From Membranipora membranacea (taxonomy: Eukaryota; Bryozoa; Gymnolaemata; Cheilostomatida; Membraniporidae): a stretch of DNA of 64,000 nt. Position numbers and translations under genes: made by a program. The notes under the pieces are model-generated. The model made no database searches. It worked only from the letters and a program-made list of their open reading frames with translations, and was not told where the DNA came from. The stretch is from assembly GCA_914767715.1 (NCBI GenBank), contig OU612066.1, positions 29,362,283-29,426,282 of the forward strand. The letters are read 5' to 3'. Positions 10,332-23,559 of the stretch are shown piece after piece. How positions within the stretch are numbered: the stretch's first letter is position 1; each line of letters opens with the position of its first letter.

Positions 10332-12483
10332 ACTGCACATGTCCTACTTTTACCTTTTGATTTAGTGTTAAAGAAGAGCTTTCCATTCCAAATACTACGA
10401 TCAGTTATGTCATGTGGAATACAAGCTTCAACCTAGCATACACACCTAATCATAACTTTAGTCTCAGATCATTTATTTGTTTCCCACAAGCTCTTTTCCG
10501 ATGTCAACGCATACCGGTGTCTGGCAGCTTTTATCTAGCTGAACTGATGCTCACTATCTGTTGATGTATAGAAATCATCCAGGACTGTCCTTCCTGCTTT
10601 TTCACAATTACAACAACATGACTTTCCTTCAAAGTTCGACATTTCTCATATAATGAACTGTTGAAGTTAGGAGTTACCTAAAAAGAGAAATAAAGACGGG
10701 GCGGATCTTTTTCAATGTTGTGGAGAAATAATCACTATGATGGCTCCAGCTAGTATGATCGTAATTGGATGAAATTACGAGAGTCCAAAGTTTCGAATTG
10801 TAATCTGATGTTTAAAAGCACGCAACTGTAGCCACAGTTATAATACCTGCAATGAGGCTGTCACTTGGTCAAAGGCCAGAGCGAAGGAGAGAAGAAAGGT
10901 GACCTTCCCACAACAGCAAATATTTGACCACTGCTAAGCCAATCAGAAATTAAACTAAACAGATAATATTTGTAGGCTCTTGTTCTCGATAGGCTTACAA
11001 ATCAGGAGAGGTTAACTCCTAAATGTTAAACGCTTTTAATTTCTCTTTTAGTTTTATTGGCATAATTTTCATTCTCAAACAATGTTTTACAATATAAAAC
11101 CTGAAAAGAAAAAAAACATTAATAGTAGATTGACAGAAAAAATATTATCAATTAACAAAACTGATTTCTTTCAAACAATGTTGTGAATAAATGGTGATCA
11201 ATTGGCACCAGTCAATGAACTGCATATTTTTCAAATTGAGTCCGCCACTATATGCGGCTTTCTTGTACTACTGCAGAGAGAGCTTTGCTGACACCACATG
11301 GCATTCTAGGAATTCTCAAAAAAATGGATGGATCATGTCATCCTCTGCGTAGTTGATGTAATGTGCCTTGTTCCCAGTATGCGTTAGTGACCTTGATGTC
11401 TCGAAACATTCCTGACGCAGACCTTTCAACCCCAATCTCTCACAGTATATCGAATGTTATCAACACTGTGTAACTGCTGCTGCTTGTGTTTTTAAACTGA
11501 AAAATGCTCTGTCTTGGCATGTGGCAAATATTCGTATAACTGGGATCTGCTGTCTCTGTTGCAGAACATATTCATACAATTTAATACTATAGTAGTGATA
11601 TATGCTTGGGTAAATAATATGCCGAATAATATGCCACATTTTTTTAAAGATTTTTCCAAACTTCAGTGGACCATGCGCTGAAATTACTTGAATAAATGAA
11701 TATGTCTATCTTTTAGAGCTTTAAAGAAGCGACAACTTTAGTGGCTGCTAAAAGTTGAGAAGAATTTTCTTTTGAATAAACCTCAGCTTCAACTGTGTAC
11801 AGAAGCTATTGAAAAGGTTGCAACGGCGCTCTAATTAGCTGTCCCATATCCGTAATGGGTACCACTTTATTATGTACCAAGAAGATTTGTCTTCTTATGT
11901 ATGTTGTAAAGATGACTGCTGGTCACATGTTGTGGTGATTTTGTACTCCTGCAATTTCTTTATTTTAACACTTTTATTGGCAGTCTATTTCATTCCAGAA
12001 GCGGAATGTTTTCCGAATAGTCCCGAAAATAAAAAAATGAAAAAGGAAAAAAAGATAGCTTGAGAAGGAATATAAGCTTAAATGGAAATAGATTATTTGC
12101 ATAACTATCTTTGAGAAGAAACAATCGCAAAAAATGTAATGATATTTATTATAGTATTGTGCAGAGGCAAAACTTGTTGCAGAGTTTTGCGACAAGCTTC
12201 ATTCTATGCAGCTGCCTGGAGAGGCTGGCTAACCTAGATAATGAGTTACAAAAACTCATCAAAATGGATCTCGAGTAATGTCAAAAAGATGATATATAAG
12301 TTAAAGGTTATTGTACTTGTCTTAACTCTTATGGTACAAAGTTGAAAAGTATAGTAATATAGGCTGTAGTAACTATATGAGAAAAACATTCAAGTTTATT
12401 TATATGAATATATATATATATATATATATAAAAATAGATAAACGATTGCACAGTCATTACTTGATGCATGTAAAATTTGATCA
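10332..12483. other. Intergenic, no gene recognised
   Basis: AT-rich sequence with only short, uninformative ORFs. A (TA)n run occupies 12409-12430, just beyond the stop codon of copy B. Confidence 0.5.
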
Positions 12484-15400
12484 CTAAAAGGGTAACTTTT
12501 CTGTATAGACTGAGTTAACTTGTAAAAGACGCTGATCAGGTCCTTTTCTCCTTCGTTTTCTCTTTTTCTTCGATTTTTTAGGTTTCTTGGGGTAAACCTC
12601 ATTTGATGATAGTTGTTCTAGTTTGGCACCCTCATCAGTATCCTTCTCTTGGCTGAAATTATTTGGCTCTTTTGATTCTAGGGTCTCCACAGACCATGCA
12701 GTAGAGGAGCGCATTGGTCGTAACTTGTCTGAAAGAACACTTTTAGGCAAGGCATAACTCTGTGGCCTGGTTACCTCTAGCGGGGGAGAAACAGGGGCAA
12801 TCAATTCAGTTTCTGTATCAGTCAAAGATGAGGGAATATCATCTGATTTGACATCAAGGTATCTGTTTGAGACCTGGCCTTCTACTGAAACATTGGCTGA
12901 TGGGGCATTGGACTCTATCGGCGAAGAGGCCAATCCTTTTTCTAAATGAGCTAACTTTCCTTGGGTTTTAGTTTTAGCCTGTCTCACTTGGTCCGTGTCT
13001 TGGTCTAGAATTATCGATGACGAGTGGTTTGTTGAATTACCCTTTGCACCGATCATAGAAGAATCATGTGTAAGATTGCTGACGGTGCTTTCTGTTTGTC
13101 TCATATGTTTATCCTGTGCACCAGATATTTGTATACTCTTCAACGGGTAGGGACCGATACCAACAGGTTTTTCACCACTGAACATTTTCAAAGGGGCTCG
13201 GGGCTGTCTCACTGCTGAAGTTTGCCCTTCGTTCACATGTGCAATCGCAGGATGCTTTTCTTTAAATGGTACTGTTCTCACTTTTGTGTTCTTTTCCAAA
13301 CTCGGAAGTGCTGTGCTATTAGCTGACAAAATTGCAAACAACTCCGGCCAAACATGGTTGATTGGTGGATGACTTGCATCCTCTGTCATTTCTTCTCCGT
13401 GATCTAAGTCATCATGGGAGAGCTTATTTTTTTTATGTTTCTTAAGGAAAAGAAGAATTGACCCTATCAGCAGGACGAGAATGCCCGAGACTAAACCCAC
13501 TATTAAGGGAGTAGGGTTTTCTGGTACTACATATGGTACAGTAGAGGTTGTTGAGGTATTTTTTGGAGTAGAGACAACCATTGTTATTGTTGATGCAGTG
13601 GTTGTTATTGTTTGTGTTGACCTTACTGTGGTGGGAACAATGGTTGTTGTCGGGATTTTGGCGGCTGTTGTTGGGAGGGATGTTGTAGTTGGGATAGTTG
13701 CTGTACTGGTGGTGGTGGCTGTTGTTGTGGGGTCTGTGGGCGTTGTTAATTCGGTTGTTGTATTGGCAATGGTTGTTGTAGTGGCAATGGTGGTTGTAGT
13801 TGTAGGGATTGCGGTTGTCTGTACGGTGATTGTTGGAGTTGGGATGAATGTTGCTGTTGTGAAAACTTTGGTTGTTGGTACGATGGTTGTTGTAGTTGGG
13901 ATGGTTATTGTTGTTGTGGGTACAGTGGTTGTCATTGTAGATATTGCAGTTGTTGGTACGGTGAATGTTGTAGTTGGAATGAATGTTGCTGTTGTGGAGA
14001 TTGTGGTTGTTGGTACGGTGGTTGTCGTAGTGTGGATGGTTGTTGTTGTGGGGATAGTGGTTGATGTTGTCTGGATGGTTGTTGTTGTGGGGATTGTGGA
14101 TGTCAGTATGGTGGCTGTTGTAGTTGGGATGGTTGTTGTTGTTGGGATGTTTGTTGTTGTTGTGGGGATAGTGGTTGATGTTGCCTGGACGGTTGTTGTA
14201 GTAGGGACGGTGGTTGGTGTAGTTGGGATGGTTGCTGTTGTTGTGGGAATTGTGGCTGTCGGTATGGTGGTTGTTGTAGTTTGGATGGTCATTGTTGTTA
14301 TGGGTGCAGTTGTTGTCGTGTCTGGGATGGTTGTTGTGGTGGGGATAGTGGTTGTTGTTGTCTGGATTTTTGTTGTTGTGGGTATTGATGGCGGAAATGT
14401 AGTATTTGCATCTAAAATGAGATATATGAGAAGTTCATCAAAATGTTCAAAATGTGTGTAATGTGTGAGTAAATGTCGGGTGTTACTTGATTTTATTTAT
14501 TCTGCTCACCTGGTCTTCCGGTTGCATTTGCGATATGCAGTCTAAATGACCATTGTCCTGGTACGCCAACGTTTGAGTTGAATCTTATGTCAGATATATT
14601 TGATGTTATTGATCCCGGCAACGAATGGAAATTCACTCCATCTCCAGCATCAAACCCCACTTGAGCTGGGATGCCGATTGTATCTGTCCCAAATGTCCAG
14701 TCAATATCTCCATAAAGATACTGCACATAAGTCATTTGGTTATCATCGCTTGCAACCACACATTGGTAGAAGTTTGTCTGGAAAAATAATCAGAAAAATG
14801 GTAAACTTATGTGTAAACAAGTACATGCTTACTTGAGACACCTCGTTATTTCCGTGAAAACTCTTGATTGATTAGTCTAGTAGATCTACTTGAACAAAAG
14901 ATCAACATTGAAAAGTTAAATAACAAAATATTGTACAATAGAATAAGTTTGTGTGTAAAGGCTGGGATAATCCATAGTCTTTAAGATTATTCAAGGAAGG
15001 TAATTTCAATGTACATGTATATAGCAGACCTACCCCATTAGCTGCTGAGCCACCATAAGCTACAAGATCCTCCCATGTAACCACTAGAGCCCATGTAGCT
15101 GTAAAACTAGTTTGATATGACTCAGAAACTAGTAGAAAAAACGAATTTAGAATGAGAGCAAATATCTTGAGGAGGTAATGGCCCTGTTTATGACAAAACA
15201 GAGGGTGGGCTGCCCCTAAAGAGGGACGGAAGTTGCCCGAAGTCCTCGTACTGAGAGTGTGATACATCCCAGAAAACTAGAATGCATCCTAAAGGTGAGG
15301 CCATGGTGGACTTCCTAATCGTGAGTGTGCAGCAAGCTACCAGAAACTGAAACAGGCACTAATCGGCCATTGACACTTTGATCTTAGCCAATAGGCCGAG

Positions 15401-16912
15401 AAGGAGGTAATGGCAAAAGTTAAAGTTGGATCAGAAGGGTGAAGGGTTGACTGAGCGCCAATATGTATGAGCCTTGGAGAGTGACAAAGACAATGTTGTT
15501 AGTTCTACCACTGAGCACTATATTGCATATCAGTGAGTTCTAAGTTAAAATAATATTTTAAATGAATACACGAGGTGTGTTATATTCTAAATATAAGATT
15601 ACCACTCCCTGAATGTTGATACATTGCGTAGTAGAACAGTATCATTTGTCTCCCTTGACCATAGATTTCCGCCAAGTTGAAGATTTGCATCAGTCCAGAA
15701 AGTGGCGATAATCCCAATGCCTGTCTGAAGTGGGAAACTTGCCGGTGTGTAAACAGTATATGTTTGGTTGAGACTTATTATCCCGTTAACACAAACCTAT
15801 TCAAGTAAATAAGTCAACAAGAGGTCAACAAGTTACCTATAATAGAATTCTTTTTGTTATCTGTACACTTTTAAGAATCCTCTATAAGTAAAATGAATAA
15901 ATGAAGAGGTAAAATGTTTTTTAAATAACAAAGATTACACAGATCCTGTTATATATGAATATAGATACATATGTATATACATACATATATCCATCTATAT
16001 ATAAATATCTTCAACTTGGCGGAAATCGATGGAAAACACGATGACCGAGAGGTTTTTGGAGTGGGATGTGATCCGACCCAAATACATACACACACTATTG
16101 ATTCTTAGGGTAAAGTGGCTGGAATTTTGGAATAGAGTTTATAATTGGCAAGACAATCTAATCTGAATAGCAAATGTGGCACATGACAGTAAGTATTACA
16201 TACACCAGTGAGTAAGTGACAGTATTTGGCATTAAATATGGGAGAGAAAGTTGTTGAGCCTGTACATAAACTCACTCTAACCTTCATACACAAAGGAATA
16301 CGGGAAGATTTGTATTAGTATCGATGGGAGTTAGAATTCAACTCACATGTAATACTGAGTATATAACATCAAAGAATGCGATATCTCTCTGATATGACAG
16401 AGAGCAATCGTCAACAGTGGCAGGGTGAAGGTTATCTCCTGCTGATGAACCGTATGGGTAGAATGTTGTATCTGTAAGTAAAGTTAGTGAATGTATAGAT
16501 TGTTCTCTCATATCAAACAGGTCCTCTTATGAACTCAGTGGTTTTTTACGCATAGTATAATTTCAAGATTTAAACATCCATTGATAAAAATCGCAAGTGT
16601 CCGTGTCTGTCTGAAAACTCGAAGTGCTTTCAGGGTGCAGCCGCCATATTCGGTCCCAAGTTGCTCTCAGCTTATAGGCATGCCGCGATGTCGGACCACA
16701 ACCGGGGCATTGTTTCCATTTTCTTGTCATCAAATTTCAGTCTGACGAGTTAACAATGTTGTCAAATGTATGCCAATCAAGCAACTTAAACCCCATGCAA
16801 AAGGTTAGAATCAAATTGAAAATGTGAGGATTTTTTACGAGAAATGCTATATATTCTTACTTTGAGATGACACGACTCCCAGCATCAACCAGAATATAAC
16901 CACTCTCTTCAT
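12484..16912 (-). CDS. NIDO-mucin-type I membrane protein, copy B (possible splice defect)
   Basis: Exons 16861-16912, 16347-16471, 15610-15796, 15034-15128, 14510-14777 and 12484-14411 would join to 884 aa. Residues 1-17 are a signal peptide (MKRVVIFWLMLGVVSSQ). The NIDO domain is residues about 18-243. Residues about 245-540 are a Thr-rich stalk of the type TTTIPTTT, a likely O-glycosylated mucin region. The membrane span is about 545-565 (LIVGLVSGILVLLIGSILLF). The 319-residue tail has a juxtamembrane NHVWPELFA motif, a strongly basic cluster near the end (KKSKKKRKRRRKG) and the C-terminal NSVYTEKLPF. The exon 3 donor, GTGAGT in A, C and D, is GGGAGT here (15604-15609). Retention gives a stop four codons on, and the nearest GT (7 nt downstream) shifts frame into a stop. 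Otherwise the ORF is intact. Its cytoplasmic tail has diverged strongly from C and D. Confidence 0.82.
13570..14400 (-). repeat. Thr-codon-rich coding microsatellite/minisatellite (mucin stalk of copy B)
   Basis: About 830 bp of ACA/ACC/ATC/CCC codon tracts encode the stalk. The plus strand reads as GTT/GTG/GGT tracts and is also open as a Val-rich frame, which is a by-product of composition. Repeats of this kind vary in length between alleles. Confidence 0.8.
15191..15403 (-). repeat. SINE-like repeat with a U2 snRNA-like head
   Basis: Reading the minus strand from 15403, the first 26 nt match the start of canonical U2 snRNA (CTTCTCGGCC...GGCTAAGATCAA) with one mismatch. The U2 branch-recognition GTAGTA that should follow is not there. 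The downstream body (GGCCTCACC, AGGATGCATTCTAG, GTATCACA, AGGGGCAGCC) is the same repeat found on the plus strand at 33751-34060. It lies in intron 3 of copy B. Confidence 0.6.
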
Positions 16913-17720
16913 GAAGGCGTACAAAAGTTGAACTCTCATGTTTTATCCAGCATTAAAGGACAGCAGTTTTTCATCCTACAGTTACGCGGACTGCAGACCT
17001 GTTCTTTGAGTTTTTTGCTGTTTTATAACAGCTACTTGATTGAAATCTAGTTCTTATGTTTTTTACTGGGGTGATGCCATTACAAACAAGATTGCGCCCT
17101 TTTCAAAATTTTAAATATAATGTGTTATATTATTTGCACATGAGTTCCTGGTCAGAACAAAGGGTAATTATGATATATATGAGGTTCAATTGTATAAAAG
17201 TTCTTTGCTGGCAGGAAATTTTCATTATAATGATACATGTATGATTACATCAATATGTTAGGCCAATAGGAATCTGACAATGTATTGTCCTGCTACAAAA
17301 ATAAAAAAAGCCCACAACAACAAAAACACACACACAAGAAATCACTAGGTGTTTCCTAGCCAATATGTTGGCTGTGATTGGCTATAAGCTGGGACCAATA
17401 CTAATCAACGAGAGCCTAACCTAACACATTGGCTAGAAGTCACTAATTATTGGAAAGGTCATTTGTTATGAATAGATTTTAATCAGTCTAATACCACATA
17501 CCTTGGTGCCCATGACTGAGCAAAAACAAATCTGGTGGCAAATTAATTGCACGTGGCTCTAATTAAATCTTGATGTAGACCATTCTCTAAAAAAATATTA
17601 TTTTATAACTTCTACAAAGTAAATTGTTGTTGTAACCTCAGCCTCCCTTTCATAAAGGTTTCAATTTGGTTAAATATAACCCCATGGACGAGAGTGCTCT
17701 GTTTTTGAGGTTAATTCACT
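16913..17720. promoter_or_regulatory. 5' flank of copy B, duplicated in copy A
   Basis: Similar over about 700 bp to 3116-3800, in the same orientation relative to the gene. The duplication therefore carried the presumptive promoter with it. No individual binding site is identified. Confidence 0.55.
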
Positions 17721-20700
17721 AGTGTGACCATACAGGTAAATGAACTTGAAAATATTTCCACATTATTGCAACAAGAAACAAAACGGTTAAGGCTTAGGCT
17801 GCTCTTTGCTAAATATGCTGAAAATTCGCAGGAAAGGAAGGCCACATCATGGATTTGTTTTATTGTTTCTTTGTTGAATTCCCAGATAGGCTCCTCAAAT
17901 CTATCATCTCTTGCGGCATCGCTTCCATTCCCTCATTATACCTCTGTGCATGAGTGCTGTCACATCTATATCGGGGAGCAGACAACACAAATGAGGAGAC
18001 TCGTCTTATAAAGAGGTGAAGATGTCACATCTTTATCAGGGCGCAGATACCTAGCCAGGAGACTTATCTACCATAAAGATATCGATGTCAGACGTAATCA
18101 ACAATATTCAACAATTATGGCAGTACATCGTCAGTAACACACTTAACCTAGACACGCATTTAATAGCCAGTATATCGTTTATAGTGCAGTTAACCTAGAC
18201 TCCAGGACACGCATTTAATCTAAATTTGAATCCTAATTCTAATCCAAGTGCCACCCTGACACCACACCCGTAACAATTAAGTGAAAGATGAAGCCAACAG
18301 AAACTGGCAAAATTACCATATTATGTCGTTGGGCTGCGTACACCAATCTACTGTTACATCAACATGAAGAGTGAAGACTGATCAGCCCAATCTTGCAACC
18401 GATCCACTATACTTTTGCAGTATAAGGAAATAGATTGAATCATGTTTTTTTTGCATACATTACCTCAGCAGTTTAAATGTGTCTTGAACCATGCTATATA
18501 AGAGCATGGGTTGTCAATGGAAAGGCACCTTCTTCCGGACCTTCTATTTGGCAGGACTCAGACAGGTTAGTTTTGGTGGAATCATGAAATTAGTTTTTTC
18601 TAAAATTATTTTATATGTTGTATTATATCTGATTCCCAAGAAAAATAAGAGCTTGCTCTATCATGGGAACTTTAAAATATGGATGGATTATTTGTATCAT
18701 TCAACTATGAAGACTAGGAGCAAACAATTGAGCATGCATGGAAGCATTAAATAGAAAACATCACTTGTTAAAAGGCATGCATTGCTAAGTTGAATGGTTT
18801 GAATTAAATCACTTGGAAATTATGCGATAAGAATTAAAAGACATGTACTCTTGAGCTGAATTTCATTTGAATTAAATGAGATTGTGTCTAGATAATTAGA
18901 AAAAACAGTGTCACCTAGTGCGAATTATCTACCCAAGCTTGTGAGCACATAACTCAGTAGTGGAGAGGTAATGTGGTGAATCAGTAACCCTGGGATCTCT
19001 CAGTGCCGCTTTAGTGAGATAAACCTTGTAAATTTGACAAAGCCTCTTCCCGCTATGACTTATAGCACATGACAGTCTAAATTTAGACTAACTCTATATA
19101 TATACATCAGATGTTGTTGGACTGTAACTGAATGATTTTGAATTGTCCTTCTGATAGTTTACATAGCATTATTTGCTAGCAAATAGAACATAGCCTAAAT
19201 ACTATGTCAACTCATTTCGTCTAACAACAAGTGTTTACAGACATAGAAATGTTTTTTTCTGTGAGAGTGCGTAGTTTATAGTCAGTGAGTTGATTGTGTT
19301 GTGAGGAATGTTCAGTTGAGATGATTGAAAGTATTATTCTGAGATTTATAATGTAATGTATCCACTTGTTTCGTTATTATCGAGAAATGTGTCTCTGGTA
19401 ATGAACGTGTAAGTGTGGTCCTTAAACAAAAGGTCAACCACTGTGCCTTATGCAGGATATGATGCAGCGGTTGATCGAAAATATCAAGGATGACAATGCA
19501 GCTTAGTGGCGGTCATGGAGTTCGGCCAGCGTAGATCAAGTTTAATCCAATACACCAGTTTCCCGCATCATTGGTCACCTGTCTAAAATTAGAGTTGTCT
19601 TTGCTTGGGTGTGGCACTTTATATAAAAAACCATTGGGTGAGATCTTCAGACTGCAAATTCAAGCTTTCTAGGTGGGTTATCCACAAACCCAATACAACA
19701 AAATCATGTAAAACCTGCATTCCAGTTGCTCCCTTCCACTGGTCACTGTGGCGTGACCAGTGGATCGGGAGCGACTCGGAATGCAGGCAAATGGACTAAA
19801 CTTGGTCTAGGCCAACATGATAAATGTATGTAGCAATATGAGGCACTGGATATGTCATAAACAATATTTTTAAAATACCATCTTTCGCTTTGAATAGCCA
19901 TTTTTCATCGTTAAGACACCATATATTTTGTTTTAAAATCACTGTTTTCTATCAACCCTTTGGGTGTAAATTTTGGTGCAAATTTTTTCTCTGAGTGGGC
20001 GGAACTTTTCAGAGGATTAATCAAAATAGCCCAATGTGGTCCTTACGATCCAAAATTAGGATCAAAATTAGCTACAATATGAAGGTTTCAGCTAATTATA
20101 TCAGGAGTTATCTGTGATGATTGGGAGGAGTGCAGATTTAGGTGGTACAACCAGAAGCAAGTTGACAGAAAGTCCTGTTCAAATGTATAATGCTGTCATT
20201 AGATATTTTATTTGATAAATCTTGGGTAGAATTGGTATACTCCAACAATCTTAACTCATCTATTATTATTATTTTTTCATCATTTTACCTATTATGTAAA
20301 TAATAAAGTTAAAAGAAAAAAATTGTGCATTTTTGTTATTCCTTATGGTTACACAATTAGATATCAAGTTTAGGTAGTCGCTGGTTTGGAATATTATCAG
20401 TGAGAATCTGACTGAAGGCATTCTGTGAGCATGCGTACATGTTGTGTAACAATATCAAGATAGGTCTATAATCATCTTGTTGTTTTCCTGCTAATAGCTT
20501 TGTTAGCCAAGACTTACCGAAGCCAGTGCTAAAATTGCAGTGGAAAATTATGAAATAACGCTGATTTTGAGCTTATGTTAATTTTTAACGTACAAACCTT
20601 CTTTTGTGATTGATGAACCAACTGCACCATTCTAGACAACGGAATATCATAAGGGTTGGTGTAACAAGGGAAAAAAGCTTCAAGCTTGCAGCTTACTCTA

Positions 20701-20839
20701 ATTTTAACAAAATTATGAGTACTGACATCAGTGACTGTAAAGGGTAGCCCAGCAATCATCTCACAAGCAATGTCTTAGCTGATAAATAGGTATCATACTT
20801 GGGTAGTCCTGTAAAATACTACGTTTTGAAAGTTTACTC
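17721..20839. other. Gene-poor stretch
   Basis: No convincing gene. ORFs at 17724-18011 and 18491-18754 lack domains, splice context or coding-like composition. A foldback element occupies 19531-19810. Confidence 0.5.
19531..19810. mobile_element. Foldback MITE with a long internal hairpin
   Basis: Ends are related inverted repeats: GTAGATCAAGTTTAATCCAA on the left and, inverted, CTAGACCAAGTTTAGTCCAT on the right. Bases 19714-19787 form a near-perfect hairpin with about 33-bp arms and a 6-nt loop (TGTGGC). A relative lies at 45198-45308 in the dispanin gene intron 2. Confidence 0.65.
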
Positions 20840-20844
20840 ACAGG

Positions 20845-22140
20845 TATATAAACGAAGATTGCAACTAGACGGGTTGCTCTTCTGATCCAGACGCTGCTTG
20901 GAAAGATTGGGCCGGAGAGAAGCACCACAGACGGCTATGGTGAGTTTGATATGTTACAGCGTGTTCACTAGTATAAAGGAGCTGCCTATTTTGAGCTCAA
21001 ATTTAGATTTGGAATAAGAGATTGAGTGAGTTAGTTTTACATGGGTTTTAAAATAGAGCAGAGGGTCTCCTCAGATAGATTTGATAGTTGAATCAGCATG
21101 TCATTGTAGCCTAGTTGGAGCCTTTCAAGTTGTTTCCTATATAACACTGTAACACCATTCCACTCGATTCTACTCTAGTAAGCATGCGTCTGCTAGAGAG
21201 GAACCAGCCACATATCTAGGCGTGTTGGGATCAATCTAGATCTAAAGCCAGCTATCTAATATGCAAAATCCTCTAAAAGTCTCTTTAGATTTTTGCTGTG
21301 TTACCTAAGCCTTGTCACCAGGGAGTTACTCCTTGTTGTCACACGGCTACTTCTTTTATTTTGGTAGCCGCGTGGCAAGGCGAGTGTTACCTTATTATGG
21401 AAGAAGCTTACTTACACTGCTGTAGGCTAAAACACATTTCCAACAGTTTTGTTATCTAGTCACCATTAGTTATGAAGTTTTTTCAACCAAATGAATCTCC
21501 TCCTTTTAGTTCAAAACAATAACAGTGAAGGTTTATCGTTCAGATCACAAGATAATCACTTTGGATAAGGAATTATTTTCCATCTCGTCTGTGTCAAAAA
21601 TGTAGGTTATAAGTCTTGTAGATTTGTTCATTTGGTAATGACGCCTGTCACTGCTGTCCTGTAGTGGGCTTATTTTTGGCTTGTACTATTGTGTTGAGTG
21701 AAATCACCTTACAAGCTTGCAATTCAAACTCCAAAGCTATGCTTGTGCCTCACAATAATTCTTGTTTAACACTGCCTGCTTGTGTCCTAAGCTGTGAAGA
21801 GTTGTCTTTCTTATAGCAATGTGGACAATACTCCTGTTAATATTTCAAACATCATCATAGTTTTTTTTCAAATTTTTTCTGTAGGGAAAGTTTGCGCCTC
21901 ACTTATCTCCTTTTCTGTAGTATGTATGTCTGTACCAGTTAATGAAGTAAATCTCTTTACAACCTTCTGGCAATAGTTAATCTTTTGTTTTCATTTATGA
22001 TTTCAGGCACAGCTTGGAGATAGAGGACAGGATGGACTTCACACAGGATGACTGGATGGACACTCATCAGCAGCAAACAGACAAAAATCGCTAATAAACG
22101 ACACCTAATGACAATAACGACAAAAATGCAACTGAAAACA
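20845..22140 (+). other. Possible short spliced transcript (weak)
   Basis: TATA-like TATATAAAC (20845-20853) is followed by a donor at 20940 (CTATG|GTGAGT) and an acceptor at 22006 (GATTTCAG|GC). An ATG at the junction would encode only 15 residues, so a non-coding RNA or chance motifs are equally likely. No protein family recognised. Confidence 0.2.
21308..21381. repeat. Short foldback element (AGCCTTGTCAC family)
   Basis: AGCCTTGTCACC on the left and GTGGCAAGGC on the right are inverted repeats, with inner pairing ACGGCTAC/GTAGCCGC. Same family as 44146-44194. Confidence 0.55.
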
Positions 22141-23559
22141 GGTCAGATTAAAAACATATTTTGCATTACCCTTTACTATTATTGATGTGGAGTGACAGGC
22201 ATCAGAATTATATAAGGAAGGTAGCACAGCTTACTACTTAAACTAAAGCAAATAAGCCCAGACATTAACATATCATGCCCCTAGTAAAAAATTTTAAACA
22301 TCTGGAGAGAGGGTTTAAAATTAAACAAACAAACAAGATAAAAGAACAAAATGATTACCCCATTCCTTGCATTCTAGGACTGACTTGACTATTAAGTTTC
22401 CAATTTTTTAATATAATGTTCTCTGATTGAAAATTCAAACATCCTTGATAAGAGATCAGCTTGTATACGTATTGTGCAAAATATTTTTGAATTTACGCTC
22501 CTACTCATTTGATTACACTTGAAATCTTAAATGCCGCTGTTGAAACAATTCAAAATTTTAGGTCAACATTTGTTTCCAATTCAAGCTCTCACTCTTGATC
22601 AAACTTGAAAGTTTAAATGCTGCTTCTATGTACTGCAAACATAACTCAATATTTGATTCTTCCCCTAAGATCAGCTATTATGCAAGTTCCTCAACCTGGA
22701 TTTCTAGTCAAAATTGATTTACGTTAAGTTTTCAGCCACATGACTTTTCAGCTGCTGTTGTGATCTCACTAACACTTAATATAACTCACTAACTCTCTCA
22801 CACTCACACTAACATTCACACAGCTGACTGATAAATCATGTGCGCTGGAGGCTTGGTACAAGTTTGCCAACTCTGGTTTGGAGGTGTTGAGGTGTGGGGC
22901 ATGGGGAAATTGAGGCGCCCTTATATCTACAAGTCCCCGCCTCTATTAACCTATGATCCAGAGGAAACAGACTTATTCTGTAATTGACCATACCATATAT
23001 CAGTTTTTTTGCTGCTTTAGCTTTTTCTAACTTTGTATCGATAACCAAATTCGATTTGTCACACATTTTCATATAATTATTTATTGAAAACTTTTTAAGC
23101 TTTTATATTTCTTGCTCCAAACATTAACCAGCCAAACATTTAATTTGAATATCCCTGAAAAAAAATCTGAAAAATCTGTAAAATTACCATGACTGACTGG
23201 CACCGATAATATCTGATTATGCAGCTACTGACTCAAGCATTACAAATAGCTGAACGTGTAATCAGCAAAGTTACCATGATCCCACTCAATAAATGTCATC
23301 CCACCATAGAGCAACACTTTAAAAAGTGACCTGTAGAAACGCCTGCAAAATAACACCAGAACAACAAGTAATTATGAACCCTCTCTCAGTGCACGATCTT
23401 CCAAAAACACCAACCCATAATTAGCTTTTATGATCTTGTGATATCAATTTGGGTTTTCACTCCGTGCATATTATGTTGTCCCATTGCAATTAAGTTTCAC
23501 ATACAGTCATTATCATTAACACTAGTACAGTAAAATAAAAAATAGAATAATACTAATGT
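22141..23559. other. Intergenic, no gene recognised
   Basis: AT-rich DNA with short ORFs only. No repeat or domain seen. Confidence 0.5.

Noticed and set aside
12396-12602. 68-codon minus-strand ORF
   Set aside because: Overlaps the last exon of copy B in another frame.
13481-14461. 326-codon Val/Gly-rich plus-strand ORF
   Set aside because: Complement of the Thr-rich mucin stalk of copy B; open only because of repeat composition.
15340-15403. Functional U2 snRNA gene
   Set aside because: Matches only the first part of U2; branch-recognition and Sm regions are absent.
17724-18011. 95-codon plus-strand ORF as a gene
   Set aside because: No domain, no splice context, and composition like the flanks.
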